64,000 nt of DNA, taken from the NCBI RefSeq assembly GCF_014842925.1, contig NZ_JACYXJ010000003.1:124001-188000 (forward strand), given 5' to 3'. The notes beneath the pieces were generated by a model. That model had not been told where the DNA came from, ran no database searches, and was given only the letters and a program-made list of their open reading frames with translations. Shown here piece by piece: positions 56,543 to 64,000 of the stretch. The number at the start of each line of letters is the position of its first letter. Within the stretch, counting starts at the first letter, position 1. The DNA comes from Roseibium polysiphoniae (GTDB lineage Bacteria > Pseudomonadota > Alphaproteobacteria > Rhizobiales > Stappiaceae). A program made the translations under genes and the position numbers.

Positions 56543-58252
56543 CTATTCGCTTCGCGTACGTGAGAGCGCGCGCCTCTTGTTGATCTGGGCGGTAGCTAGG
56601 GTCTTGAGGAAGTTTGGCGGGGTCTGGTCGCCCAGGTCGCCCTTGAGTGCGGTTATGAGGCTAATGGTCTGGTCGAAGGCGTCGACCGCCCGATCCAGCT
56701 TCTGCATACTCTGAAGCGCATTACCCATGTTCATATAGGCGGTAGCGAGGGAATTGAGGAAGCCCGGCGGGGTCTGGTCGCCGAGGGTGTCCTTGAGGGC
56801 GATCCTGAGGCCAATGGCCTGTTCGTAGGCGTCGACCGCCTGATCCAGCTTCTGCAAACCTTGAAGCGCATTGCCCTTGTTCATATGGGCGGCAGCGAGG
56901 TCATTGAGGAGGCCCGGCGGGGTCTGGTCGCCCAGGTCGTCCTTGAGGTCGGTCATGAGGCCAATGGCCTGTTCGTAGGCTTCGACCGCCTGATCCAGTT
57001 TCTGCAAACCTTGAAGCGCATTACCCATGTTCATATGGGCGGTAGCGAGGTCATTGAGGAAGCCCGGCGGGGTCTGGTCGCCGAGGTTGTCCTTGAGGGC
57101 TCTCCTGTGGCCAATGGCCTGTTCGTAGGCGTCGACCGCCCGATCCAGCTTCTGCATACTCTGAAGCGCATTACCCATGTTCATATAGGCGGTAGCGAGG
57201 GAATTGAGGAAGTTCGGCGGGGTCTGGTCGCCCAGGTCGCCCTTGAGGGCGCTCCTGAGGCCAATGGCCTGTTCGTAGGCGTCGACCGCCTGATCCAGCT
57301 TCTGCAAACCTTGAAGCGCATTGCCCTTATTCATATGGGCGGCAGCGAGGTCATTGAGGAAGCCCGGCGGGGTCTGGTCGCCCAGGTCGTCCTTGAGGTC
57401 GGTCATGAGGCCAATGGCCTTTTCGTAGGCGTCGACCGCCTGATCCAGTTTCTGCAAACCTTGAAGCGCATTGCCCATGTTCATGTGGGCGGCAGCGAGG
57501 GAATTGAGGAAGTTCGGCGGGGTCTGGTCGCCCAGGTCGTCCTTGAGGTCGGTCATGAGGCCAATGGCCTTTTCGTAGGCGTCGACCGCCTGATCCAGCT
57601 TCTGCAAACGCTGAAGCGCATTACCCATGTTCATATGGGCGGCAGCGAGGTCATTGAGGAAGCCCGGCGGGGTCTGGTTGCCCAGGTCGCCCTTGAGGTC
57701 GGTCATGAGGCCAATGGCCTTTTCGTAGGCGTCGACCGCCTGATCCAGCTTCTGCATACCCTGAAGCGCAGTACCCTTGTTGATCTGGGCGGTAGCTAGG
57801 GTCTTGAGGAAGTTTGGCGTGGTCTGGTCGCCCAGGGTGTCCTTGAGGGCGGTTATGAGGCCAATGGCCTTTTCGTAGGCGTCGACCGCCTGATCCAGCT
57901 TCTGCAAACCCTGAAGCACATTACCCTTGTTGATCTGGGCGCCAGCGAGGTCATTGAGGAAGCTCGGCGGGGTCAGGTCGCCCAGGTCGCCCTTGAGGTC
58001 GGTCATGAGGCCAATGGCCTGGTCGTAGGCGTCGACCGCCTGATCCAGCTTCTGCAAATCCTGAAGCACATTACCCTTGTTGATCTGGGCGCCAGCGAGG
58101 TCATTGAGGAAGCTCGGCGTGGTCTGGTCGCCCAGGGTGTCCTTGAGGGCGGTTATGAGCTCAATGGCCTGGTCGTAGGCGTCGATGGCATCGCGGAAGT
58201 TGAAGCTTTTTTGTTTTAGGTCGGCAACGAGCCCCCACGCATGGGCCTTCAA
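56543..58252 (-). CDS. TPR-array protein, possibly the C-terminal half of a STAND NTPase
   Basis: The 569-residue frame begins at TTG 58252 and is made of 11 nearly identical 50-residue TPR units (LDQAVDAYEKAIGLMTDLKD, NDLAAAHMNMGNALQ and similar), so it forms a long superhelix for protein or ligand recognition. TTG 58252 has no ribosome site. Reading upstream in the same frame passes through 11 sense codons (YEKDIDTNGTI) and one TAA into the ATPase frame. The two may thus be one 1079-residue STAND-type protein interrupted by an ochre codon. As annotated it may be a separate polypeptide, a pseudogene half, or a readthrough product. Confidence 0.7.
   Translation of the reverse strand: MKAHAWGLVADLKQKSFNFRDAIDAYDQAIELITALKDTLGDQTTPSFLNDLAGAQINKGNVLQDLQKLDQAVDAYDQAIGLMTDLKGDLGDLTPPSFLNDLAGAQINKGNVLQGLQKLDQAVDAYEKAIGLITALKDTLGDQTTPNFLKTLATAQINKGTALQGMQKLDQAVDAYEKAIGLMTDLKGDLGNQTPPGFLNDLAAAHMNMGNALQRLQKLDQAVDAYEKAIGLMTDLKDDLGDQTPPNFLNSLAAAHMNMGNALQGLQKLDQAVDAYEKAIGLMTDLKDDLGDQTPPGFLNDLAAAHMNKGNALQGLQKLDQAVDAYEQAIGLRSALKGDLGDQTPPNFLNSLATAYMNMGNALQSMQKLDRAVDAYEQAIGHRRALKDNLGDQTPPGFLNDLATAHMNMGNALQGLQKLDQAVEAYEQAIGLMTDLKDDLGDQTPPGLLNDLAAAHMNKGNALQGLQKLDQAVDAYEQAIGLRIALKDTLGDQTPPGFLNSLATAYMNMGNALQSMQKLDRAVDAFDQTISLITALKGDLGDQTPPNFLKTLATAQINKRRALSRTRSE
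56581..58230. repeat. Eleven tandem 150-bp repeats in the TPR gene
   Basis: The unit boundary TSATNTGGGC recurs at 56581, 56731, 56881 and every 150 bp to 58081. Many neighbouring units differ at only a few bases, so copy number may vary between strains. Confidence 0.95.
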
Positions 58253-58285
58253 AATTGTTCCGTTTGTATCAATATCTTTTTCGTA

Positions 58286-59782
58286 TTATTGCAGGGTTAA
58301 ATCGCAGCAGTGAAGAAGCTCCTGGTCAGCAAGATCGTTGGGATTTTCCATGCAAGTCTTCAACAGTGCCTTTAAAGCGTCTTCTGCGGCTGAGGGAGGC
58401 TTTACAAACGTTCGGATAAAACTTTCTGCGATCTTTTGATAAGGCCTTTGAACAAATTCGCTGAGGCCAAACGCTCGTCGTTGAATGAAACCGAAAGGAT
58501 CTTCGCTTCGTTGAAAGATGATGCTTTTATTGTCTACTTGATGGTCTGCGTTCAATTTTGCCTGGAGTTCCTCTGCAAGCCTTTCAGAAAACTCCATCCC
58601 TTGAATGCCCCCTAGAGCGAGGAGTTGGTACACTTCTGGTCCTGCGGCTCGGAGACGACTTTCAATAACCTTTTCAAGCTCTAGCTTTTCAATCTCGTCT
58701 AGCGCCCCAGGTTCCAACGCGCCCGTCTTGTCAAAATCTATAAAGAGATCTTCTCGCGTATCTAGGTGGAGGAGCAATTCATCGAGGAAACGGGGATTGC
58801 CGTCCGCATGATCCGACACCGCTTTGCGTTGAGTGGTCGTCAACCCAGGGAATTGCGCGCTGACAAGCGGTTCAAGGCCTGGGTCGTCTTCGGAGCTTCG
58901 CAATGGCGTGACCGGTATGACTTTGAGATTTTCAGCGCGAATGTACCGCTGGTCGCGGGAGTCTTGCAGTGCTGCGATGAGCAAACAGGTTTGGTCGCCT
59001 GAGGCCCATTCCTTTTGCCAGCTCGTCGCTATGACCATTAAGGGCCAGTGGTTTTGTCCCGCTTCGGCAACAAGTTGGCGGGTCAGTCTGGAAAGGCTCC
59101 ATTCCCCCTGAGAGAACTGGATATCGTCGAGAACCAAAATGAGTGGCAGTCGGTGTTTTTTTGTCTGTTCGAAAACAATTCTAATGGCTGCGAGGGCGAT
59201 TTCATGAGGTTCTGGTGGTACACCGCCTTCGGAGCCGAAGTAGCGTTGATAAATGTCCAGAGCGGTCTTGGCGACGCCAATAGGTGTGCCGACGACGGGC
59301 AGTGCTCCCGCAAGTTGCGCTGCGACGTCTAAACCCGTAGCGACTCCTTTGTTAAAGTGGTTCCTCCGCTTCCCTGCCTGCTCCACGAACGAATTTAGAT
59401 GACACTGAAAGGCCTGCATTTCGGTTTGCAAGGCCTCTCCGTCACGTATGCTGTTGTGCTGCCCGGTATCCAGACACCTCACGCCGAGCCAAAGATAGCT
59501 GATTTCATTTGCAGAATTGCATAGGTTTGGAGCAGGACTGACTTCCAGACTACGTCCGGATTTTCCGAGGGCGTCGGGCCAGTATCCGTTTTTACCGGTG
59601 CCTTCCGCATTGATGGATAGCCAGTTGTAGAACTCCTGCACGATCCGAGTTTTTCCCAATCCGCTCTCTGCTGTCAGTACATGAACTTCCGGGTGGTAGG
59701 AGGGATCATTCTTAAGGCGATGCCAGCTGTCTTTAAGCAGCTGCAGTTCCTTTAGCCGACCGCAGAAAATCGAATGGTCCAT
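58286..59782 (-). CDS. STAND-like AAA ATPase, N-terminal part of an ATPase-TPR gene
   Basis: The 498-residue frame has Walker A TAESGLGKTR (about residues 37-46) and Walker B LPLILVLDDIQFS (about 212-224). It also has sensor-like GNPRFLDELLLHLDT and SRLRAAGPEVYQLLALGG, the pattern of AAA_16/STAND proteins such as guanylate-cyclase-linked ATPases and MalT-like regulators. Between Walker A and B is a Gly/Ala-rich hydrophobic segment (AAQLAGALPVVGTPIGVAKT, 154-173). The N-terminal CGRLKELQLLKDSWHRL is a typical STAND entry. The TAA stop at 58286-58288 is the only break before the TPR array. Role: signalling or defence-type sensor (inference). Confidence 0.8.
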   Translation of the reverse strand: MDHSIFCGRLKELQLLKDSWHRLKNDPSYHPEVHVLTAESGLGKTRIVQEFYNWLSINAEGTGKNGYWPDALGKSGRSLEVSPAPNLCNSANEISYLWLGVRCLDTGQHNSIRDGEALQTEMQAFQCHLNSFVEQAGKRRNHFNKGVATGLDVAAQLAGALPVVGTPIGVAKTALDIYQRYFGSEGGVPPEPHEIALAAIRIVFEQTKKHRLPLILVLDDIQFSQGEWSLSRLTRQLVAEAGQNHWPLMVIATSWQKEWASGDQTCLLIAALQDSRDQRYIRAENLKVIPVTPLRSSEDDPGLEPLVSAQFPGLTTTQRKAVSDHADGNPRFLDELLLHLDTREDLFIDFDKTGALEPGALDEIEKLELEKVIESRLRAAGPEVYQLLALGGIQGMEFSERLAEELQAKLNADHQVDNKSIIFQRSEDPFGFIQRRAFGLSEFVQRPYQKIAESFIRTFVKPPSAAEDALKALLKTCMENPNDLADQELLHCCDLTLQ

Positions 59783-60396
59783 GAAAATACCCTAGTGAAA
59801 AATCCTGATAGATTTAAACCATAGGTAGACGCTGACTTGCTAGACCCCTTCGCTTGAAACGAGTGAGATCTGTGTCAGCGTATCAAGGCCTGATTTCGGC
59901 TATTGTTGGAGAAGTTCCATAAATGGCGTTATCCGCTTCACGGTCTCGGCTTGCACGTTCGAACGATCAGTGGGGAGTGGCTTGATGCCGCCAATGTGCT
60001 GGAATTCCGGACTTTCCGCGTTTGCTGACAGGCGACGTGCGCGCAGAGCCAACTTCGTTTTGCCTGGACCAGTTTGGGATGGGAACGAAAGCTCTTATAA
60101 ACCGCCAATAATTGTCGTTTTAACGCCATTTGAAATTTAGACGCGTCGCCAGGCAGGGCGGTATTTTTGGCGTTGACGAAGGGATGCTTGTGTCAAACGA
60201 GCGCGGGGCCTCGGGTCACTGGAAACTGGCTATGCCTCTGAACCCGCAAGCCTTTCCACCAAATCCCGCCTTACCCCGGTTATTCCCGTCAATTCCAATT
60301 CTGAGTGTCAAACAACAAGCGGTGCCGCGCCTAAATTTAGGAAACCGCACTCGGGGCAATTCACTTGGTATCTCGTTGCTTAGCCCTCAGTTTTCG
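59783..60396. other. Intergenic region right of the ATPase gene
   Basis: About 610 bases without a supported gene; frames of 63 and 113 residues here look non-coding. The ATPase promoter (minus strand) should lie near 59800-59850. Confidence 0.4.
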
Positions 60397-60801
60397 TTAG
60401 CGTTGGATGCACTGGAACTTCGCCCTGATAATCTGCCGCTGGCCATTGGCATTGCCGTCCATTGTCATTGAGAGTTGCGCGCCTTGTTGTTCAAGATCGA
60501 TTTCGAATTTGGTACCAGCAAAAGCATGGCCCACATCAGATCTCCATTTGCCAATTCCTGATGCCAGAGAGGTGTCGCCGTGGGTCGAACGCGCTTCAGC
60601 AGTCCAGCCGTTGCTTGCAACTATTCCATAGTAGTGTCCCCCACCAAGGCTGCTGACATCGATAAAACAATTTCCGCACGCTCCGGCATTGGACTGTACC
60701 TGCTTGTATTTTTTACAGAACTCAGCCTGAGCCGCGTTCGAAAGGGTGAACAAGGCGATGGAGGCGACGGCAAATTTGAGGAGATATTGGCGAAAACCCA
60801 T
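60397..60801 (-). CDS. Small exported protein with paired cysteines
   Basis: From ATG 60801 the 134-residue protein has a signal peptide (FAVASIALFTLSNAAQAEF) and a compact mature domain with four cysteines (FCKKYKQ, GACGNCF and FQCIQR) that can form disulfides. The sequence KFEIDLEQQGAQLSMTMDGN suggests a beta-sandwich. No family recognised. It is the first of three exported-protein genes in a row on the minus strand; gaps of about 180 bases separate them, so they may be independent. Confidence 0.65.
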   Translation of the reverse strand: MGFRQYLLKFAVASIALFTLSNAAQAEFCKKYKQVQSNAGACGNCFIDVSSLGGGHYYGIVASNGWTAEARSTHGDTSLASGIGKWRSDVGHAFAGTKFEIDLEQQGAQLSMTMDGNANGQRQIIRAKFQCIQR

Positions 60802-60979
60802 GGTGGTAGTCCTGGTCAATGAGAACAATTGAAAGGTTCCATTGTGCGAAACCTGGTGTGGTAAGAACGGTGCTGCAAAACTTGCTGGTGAGGAGAAGGA
60901 TCAGAGTTCAACAGAAGTGCTTCAGGCAAAGCCCGTTGCACCACTCCATGCCTGAAGTACCCATGCGTTCGTTAAGTAT

Positions 60980-61423
60980 TTAATTCACTGCACAGTAGCC
61001 ATCTGATCCTTTTGCAAAGCGTGGGTGATAATAATAATTTGAAATCCATGGACTAGGCTCTTCCTGCCGCTTACCATTTACAAACAAGGCGTAAACGCGG
61101 TTTGGATAGACCGCGACAGCGTAATTGCGATGGGGAGTCGTGTCGCAATTACGAAACTTTACATATTTTATCGGCTCGACACATCGTCCGTTTTGCAAAT
61201 CAAGGATAGCCGGACAAGTCGTCGTCGCTTTTACGGCTGGACGCACACAATCGGTACCGTCCGCATTGGGCACCAAGGGTGCGATGCATTGGACGATAAT
61301 CTTGGGCATCTGCGCCTGAGCGGGTGTGGACGATAGTGTTCCTGCGCCAGCCTCAAAAACAAGAGCGGCTGCCAGCGCGAGCTTGCCTAGACGGTGTGAA
61401 AGTGATGCGTGCTCAAGTTTCAT
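60980..61423 (-). CDS. Small exported protein with cysteine-rich mature part
   Basis: The ATG at 61423 has a GGAGAG box. The 147-residue protein has a signal peptide (KLALAAALVFEAGAGTLSST, cleavage near AQAQ) and a mature part with two cysteine clusters (IVQCIAPLVPNADGTDCVRP, TTCPAILDLQNGRCVEPIKY) resembling the EGF-like or SCR-like small extracellular modules seen in bacterial secreted proteins. It has no known role. A second copy of this pattern is not present in the window. Confidence 0.65.
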   Translation of the reverse strand: MKLEHASLSHRLGKLALAAALVFEAGAGTLSSTPAQAQMPKIIVQCIAPLVPNADGTDCVRPAVKATTTCPAILDLQNGRCVEPIKYVKFRNCDTTPHRNYAVAVYPNRVYALFVNGKRQEEPSPWISNYYYHPRFAKGSDGYCAVN

Positions 61424-61476
61424 AATTCTCTCCAAAAACAATTTGCGTGCTGCGCCACCGCATGGCGGCTGTTCAT

Positions 61477-62406
61477 TTATTCAAAGCAATTGTCGACGCC
61501 GCTTGGATGCTGCAGCGTTGCGGAATTTCCCTTGGCAAAAAGGGTGAATCTGCCGTTGGTGTACTGGCTTCCAGAGCCGGATGGGACCTGCTCAAGGCGT
61601 TCCTCCGGCGAACCATCGATGCTGAAAATCGCATGCCCATTGCCGCTGGTCACAAAAGTGACTGTCAGAGGCAGGCCTTCCGCACAGGTGTAGCGAACCG
61701 TGGTTTCACTAGCTGGTTGCGGCAGCTCGCCGCCGGTCTGGGCTGAATCCGCTTGGGCAAAGGAACCTGTAATTTGATAGAGAGCCCTTTTGGGTTCAGC
61801 GCCTAAGCCGTAAAGCACTTGCCCGCGATGGAGATCCAGCTGGATGCCAACGTTGCGGGAGGCATCAAACAGGTAGACCGACCATTCGTCCCGGGATTTT
61901 TCCTGAAAATGAAAATTGACCCGTCCTTGAGCATCGGTTTCCTGCCACTGGCCATTCCCCGTATTGGTGAAGCTGCCGCCGGAATGGATGACCGCGCCGA
62001 CGGTAAATCCGTTGGCCCCGGCTGACGCAGTGGGCTGTGAGATCACCGGCGGATTGTCGCGAACAGGTGCCTCTGTCTGGAGACGCGGGCCATCGCAAAC
62101 ACGAAAGATGGTTGGATAGGGGTTTTGCGAGCACATGATCCCGCCCCACTGGTAGCCGGTGCGGCCATTTCGGTAGCGGATCTGGAACCATTCATAACCG
62201 TTCATCATGGCGCCGGTGCCATTGAGAATGAGAATATCGTCGCCTTCGCGAAGACTTCCAATCTGCCTGTAGTTCATGCCGGGACCACCGCGAACCTTAC
62301 CGCCATAAGAATATCCAGGTTGCGGGAAGTCGACATCGGGCGAGGCTTGACCGCTTGTGGGTAAGACCATCAAGGCGGCAAAAAGAAAGGCAGGTAAACC
62401 GCGCAT
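61477..62406 (-). CDS. Exported SH3-domain protein
   Basis: From ATG 62406 (GGAG box) the 309-residue protein has a signal peptide (LPAFLFAALMVLPTSGQAS) and a bacterial SH3 domain at about residues 27-90 (GGKVRGGPGMNYRQIGSLRE, WFQIRYRNGRTGYQWGGIMC). Two more domains follow: a beta-rich one with GQWQETDAQGRVNFHFQEKS, and a C-terminal part with a cysteine pair (RYTCAEGLPLTVTFVTSGN ... VDNCFE) that looks like a MliC/PliC-type lysozyme-inhibitor fold. SH3 domains of this kind bind peptidoglycan or mediate periplasmic interactions. Confidence 0.78.
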   Translation of the reverse strand: MRGLPAFLFAALMVLPTSGQASPDVDFPQPGYSYGGKVRGGPGMNYRQIGSLREGDDILILNGTGAMMNGYEWFQIRYRNGRTGYQWGGIMCSQNPYPTIFRVCDGPRLQTEAPVRDNPPVISQPTASAGANGFTVGAVIHSGGSFTNTGNGQWQETDAQGRVNFHFQEKSRDEWSVYLFDASRNVGIQLDLHRGQVLYGLGAEPKRALYQITGSFAQADSAQTGGELPQPASETTVRYTCAEGLPLTVTFVTSGNGHAIFSIDGSPEERLEQVPSGSGSQYTNGRFTLFAKGNSATLQHPSGVDNCFE

Positions 62407-62454
62407 AACAACTCCAAATTGATGCAATAAATTCCAGATTTGACCCCAAGCCAA

Positions 62455-62802
62455 CTCTGCTTCAGAGGCCTTTGGGGACGTTTAGAACGCTCCACCTGAA
62501 TGGAAGATGAACCATCACCTCCTGTTGCCGACCCGTCGCAATACACCTGGCTCCAGTGGGGGTCGGATTTCAGGCGCTGGGTCGATTTTGGGCGTTGCCG
62601 GAGCCTTTTCTGGTCGAGGTCCTGACACTCGACCGAAAAATTGCCCCTATTCCCTTGCGTTACGGCTGCGATCGCGTTGTAAACTCAAATGAAATTGGTA
62701 AGCGGGAAATGTTGTAGAAATATTTGCGGAGTTTGATATCGGCAAAAATACTGCTTACCACGCGGAAATTCTGAAAGTGATTTGGCAGGAAATCAATTTT
62801 AC
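62455..62802. other. Divergent promoter region between the SH3 gene and the regulator
   Basis: About 350 bases with no gene. The stretch before 62803 is AT-rich (TTTGATATCGGCAAAAATAC) and probably contains the regulator's promoter. Confidence 0.35.
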
Positions 62803-64000
62803 ATGAGACACACAATCCGGCTCGGGTCTCTATGCTTTGACGAGAGTTTTGTCTCGGCCGTTTCTGACGGCGAGGCTCTCGTAACCTTCACAAGAGCGGA
62901 AACGAGGCTGATCAAGTATCTTGTTCAATATCCCAACCAGGTCCGAAGCCGCGCTCAACTGCTTGACGCCGTAAGTCATGGAAATGAAGAGAAGCTGGAT
63001 CGCAGCATCGACTTCCTGATCAATCGGTTAAGACAAAAATTGGGCGATGATGCCAAGAACCCGACTTTTATCGCCACGCGATATGGCGAGGGGTACATCT
63101 GGCTTGCGTCGCAAGCGAAACACCAGTCTTTGCCACGCGATTGCCATGCCGTCGTTGGTCCCGTGTTCGGCTTGAGCCACATTGGTCACAAACGGACTTC
63201 GGCCGAACTCTTCGCTCAACAGTTTCAGCAGGCTTTTCAAAACCATTTCAGCGACGACTTGGAGGTTGTGTTCGATCCGGATTGCCCGAAAGCCGACGAC
63301 CTTGGTGAAGACGCGCCGAAGATCGGTATCGAGCTGAGTTTTGTGCTTGTCGGGGACCAACTGGAATGCGTGTTTCGCGGATATCTGTTTCGCTCCGATA
63401 GAACGGTTTTTGTAAAAAGAATATCCGCATCCAATGCATCACCAGCGGACATTGAAGTGATATCGGGCGAAATCTCCAGCGCTTTGCGCACTGGCCTGGC
63501 GACGGAGGTCGAAGCACAGATGCCGCTTGCGGTTGGCATGATCGAGGCGGGCAAAACCTTCACCGGAATAAAGGGGCATTGGTCTGAGAACGACCAGGGT
63601 CTACGCGCCCAGGTAAACGGCAATCCAACGGACTATCGCGCGAAAATCATGCTCGCGACAAACATCCACACGAAGTACCTGCAAGACAGTGTACAGATCT
63701 TCATGTCGAATGCAGACCCGCGAAAAGACGACGAAGATGAAATCGAAACACTTGTAACGGAAAGCCTGCCACACCTTCAAAACGAACCGACATTCCTGCT
63801 GCCAGCCGCCAAATTGCTGTTCTTCATAGATCGCGGCTACAACGAGATGGCCGTCAAGATGGCCGAACGCCTCCACAAGGAGAGCACATCGTTGGCAGCC
63901 TCGTTGCCGGTTGTCGGGCAAATGCGTGTGTTTACCGGCCAAAATGAAGATGGACAACGTGCGCTTGATCAAGCCCTGGAACTTTGTGAGCAGGGATCCC
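62803..64000 (+). CDS. OmpR/CadC-type winged-helix regulator with TPR-like remainder (truncated by window edge)
   Basis: The frame is open from ATG 62803 to the window end without a stop (399 codons shown). Residues 1-105 form an OmpR-type winged helix: VTFTRAETRLIKYLVQYPNQ, then DRSIDFLINRLRQKLGDDAK and FIATRYGEGYIWLAS. There is no receiver domain. The following 290 residues resemble the signal-integration part of CadC/HilA-like regulators (with alpha-helical repeats near the end, such as AAKLLFFIDRGYNEMAVKMA). It may control the divergent exported-protein genes. No membrane helix is visible up to the edge. Confidence 0.85.
   Translation, partial: MRHTIRLGSLCFDESFVSAVSDGEALVTFTRAETRLIKYLVQYPNQVRSRAQLLDAVSHGNEEKLDRSIDFLINRLRQKLGDDAKNPTFIATRYGEGYIWLASQAKHQSLPRDCHAVVGPVFGLSHIGHKRTSAELFAQQFQQAFQNHFSDDLEVVFDPDCPKADDLGEDAPKIGIELSFVLVGDQLECVFRGYLFRSDRTVFVKRISASNASPADIEVISGEISSALRTGLATEVEAQMPLAVGMIEAGKTFTGIKGHWSENDQGLRAQVNGNPTDYRAKIMLATNIHTKYLQDSVQIFMSNADPRKDDEDEIETLVTESLPHLQNEPTFLLPAAKLLFFIDRGYNEMAVKMAERLHKESTSLAASLPVVGQMRVFTGQNEDGQRALDQALELCEQGS

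Noticed and set aside
56861-57799. Repetitive plus-strand frame (312 codons) in the 150-bp array
   Set aside because: It is the opposite strand of the TPR repeats, kept open by their 150-bp periodicity.
56581-58230. Tandem repeat array considered as a CRISPR
   Set aside because: Units are 150 bp, contiguous and coding, without unique spacers; they are TPR codons.

Overview
The window looks like the chromosome of a marine alphaproteobacterium of the Hyphomicrobiales, most like Roseibium/Labrenzia (Stappiaceae). This is an inference from gene content, not a computed placement. The pointers are a DUF992 protein, Lrp and trxB next to an LsrB/VtlR-type LysR gene, a probable AbcR (alpha-r15) small RNA beside that regulator, the carA - yqeY-like - dnaG - rpoD order, and a DddL-type DMSP lyase.

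From 1 to about 33.5 kb lies the conserved chromosome. It holds the 3' end of an aspartate aminotransferase gene, a divergent EF-G-like GTPase, the molybdoenzyme MsrP, the sRNA/LsrB/TrxB/Lrp cluster, greA, carB and carA (separated by regulator genes), primase and the housekeeping sigma factor. A three-gene ArsR / ArsP-type permease / transglutaminase-like operon follows, in which all three products carry vicinal Cys pairs. Then come dddL, a sarcosine-oxidase-like flavoenzyme, a GNAT acetyltransferase, a SIMPL-domain protein and an AI-2E-type transporter. Hairpin terminators are frequent and clear.

A tRNA with anticodon CAU (33492-33568) marks the switch to accessory DNA. After it come a LysR/NmrA-like divergent pair, a fragment of a DUF2793 phage-tail-type gene, and a complete inner part of a type I secretion system (HlyD-like and ABC proteins). 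Next to the exporter is its presumed cargo, a 1826-residue RTX protein with five 99-residue Ig/cadherin-like repeats, preceded by a small exported protein. No TolC-type outer membrane gene is in view.

From about 47 to 54.2 kb there is a Mu-type transposition module: repressor, Ner, a DnaA-C-like protein, a ParB-like protein, a small protein, transposase MuA and ATPase MuB, with no phage structural genes. A ~134-bp sequence occurs twice on its left (45.94 and 46.94 kb), and its core recurs inverted just beyond the repressor gene (54.18 kb). These sites are candidates for the element's ends.

From 54.2 to 64 kb lie a RadC-like gene overlapping a sigma-region-4-like gene, two small unknown genes, and a STAND-type ATPase followed in the same reading frame, after a single TAA codon, by an 11-copy 50-residue TPR array. 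The window ends with three exported small proteins (one with an SH3-like domain) and the start of a gene for a winged-helix regulator that runs off the edge. The most unusual items are the stop-interrupted ATPase-TPR gene, the Mu-like module with its repeated ends, the Cys-pair operon and the sRNA beside lsrB.
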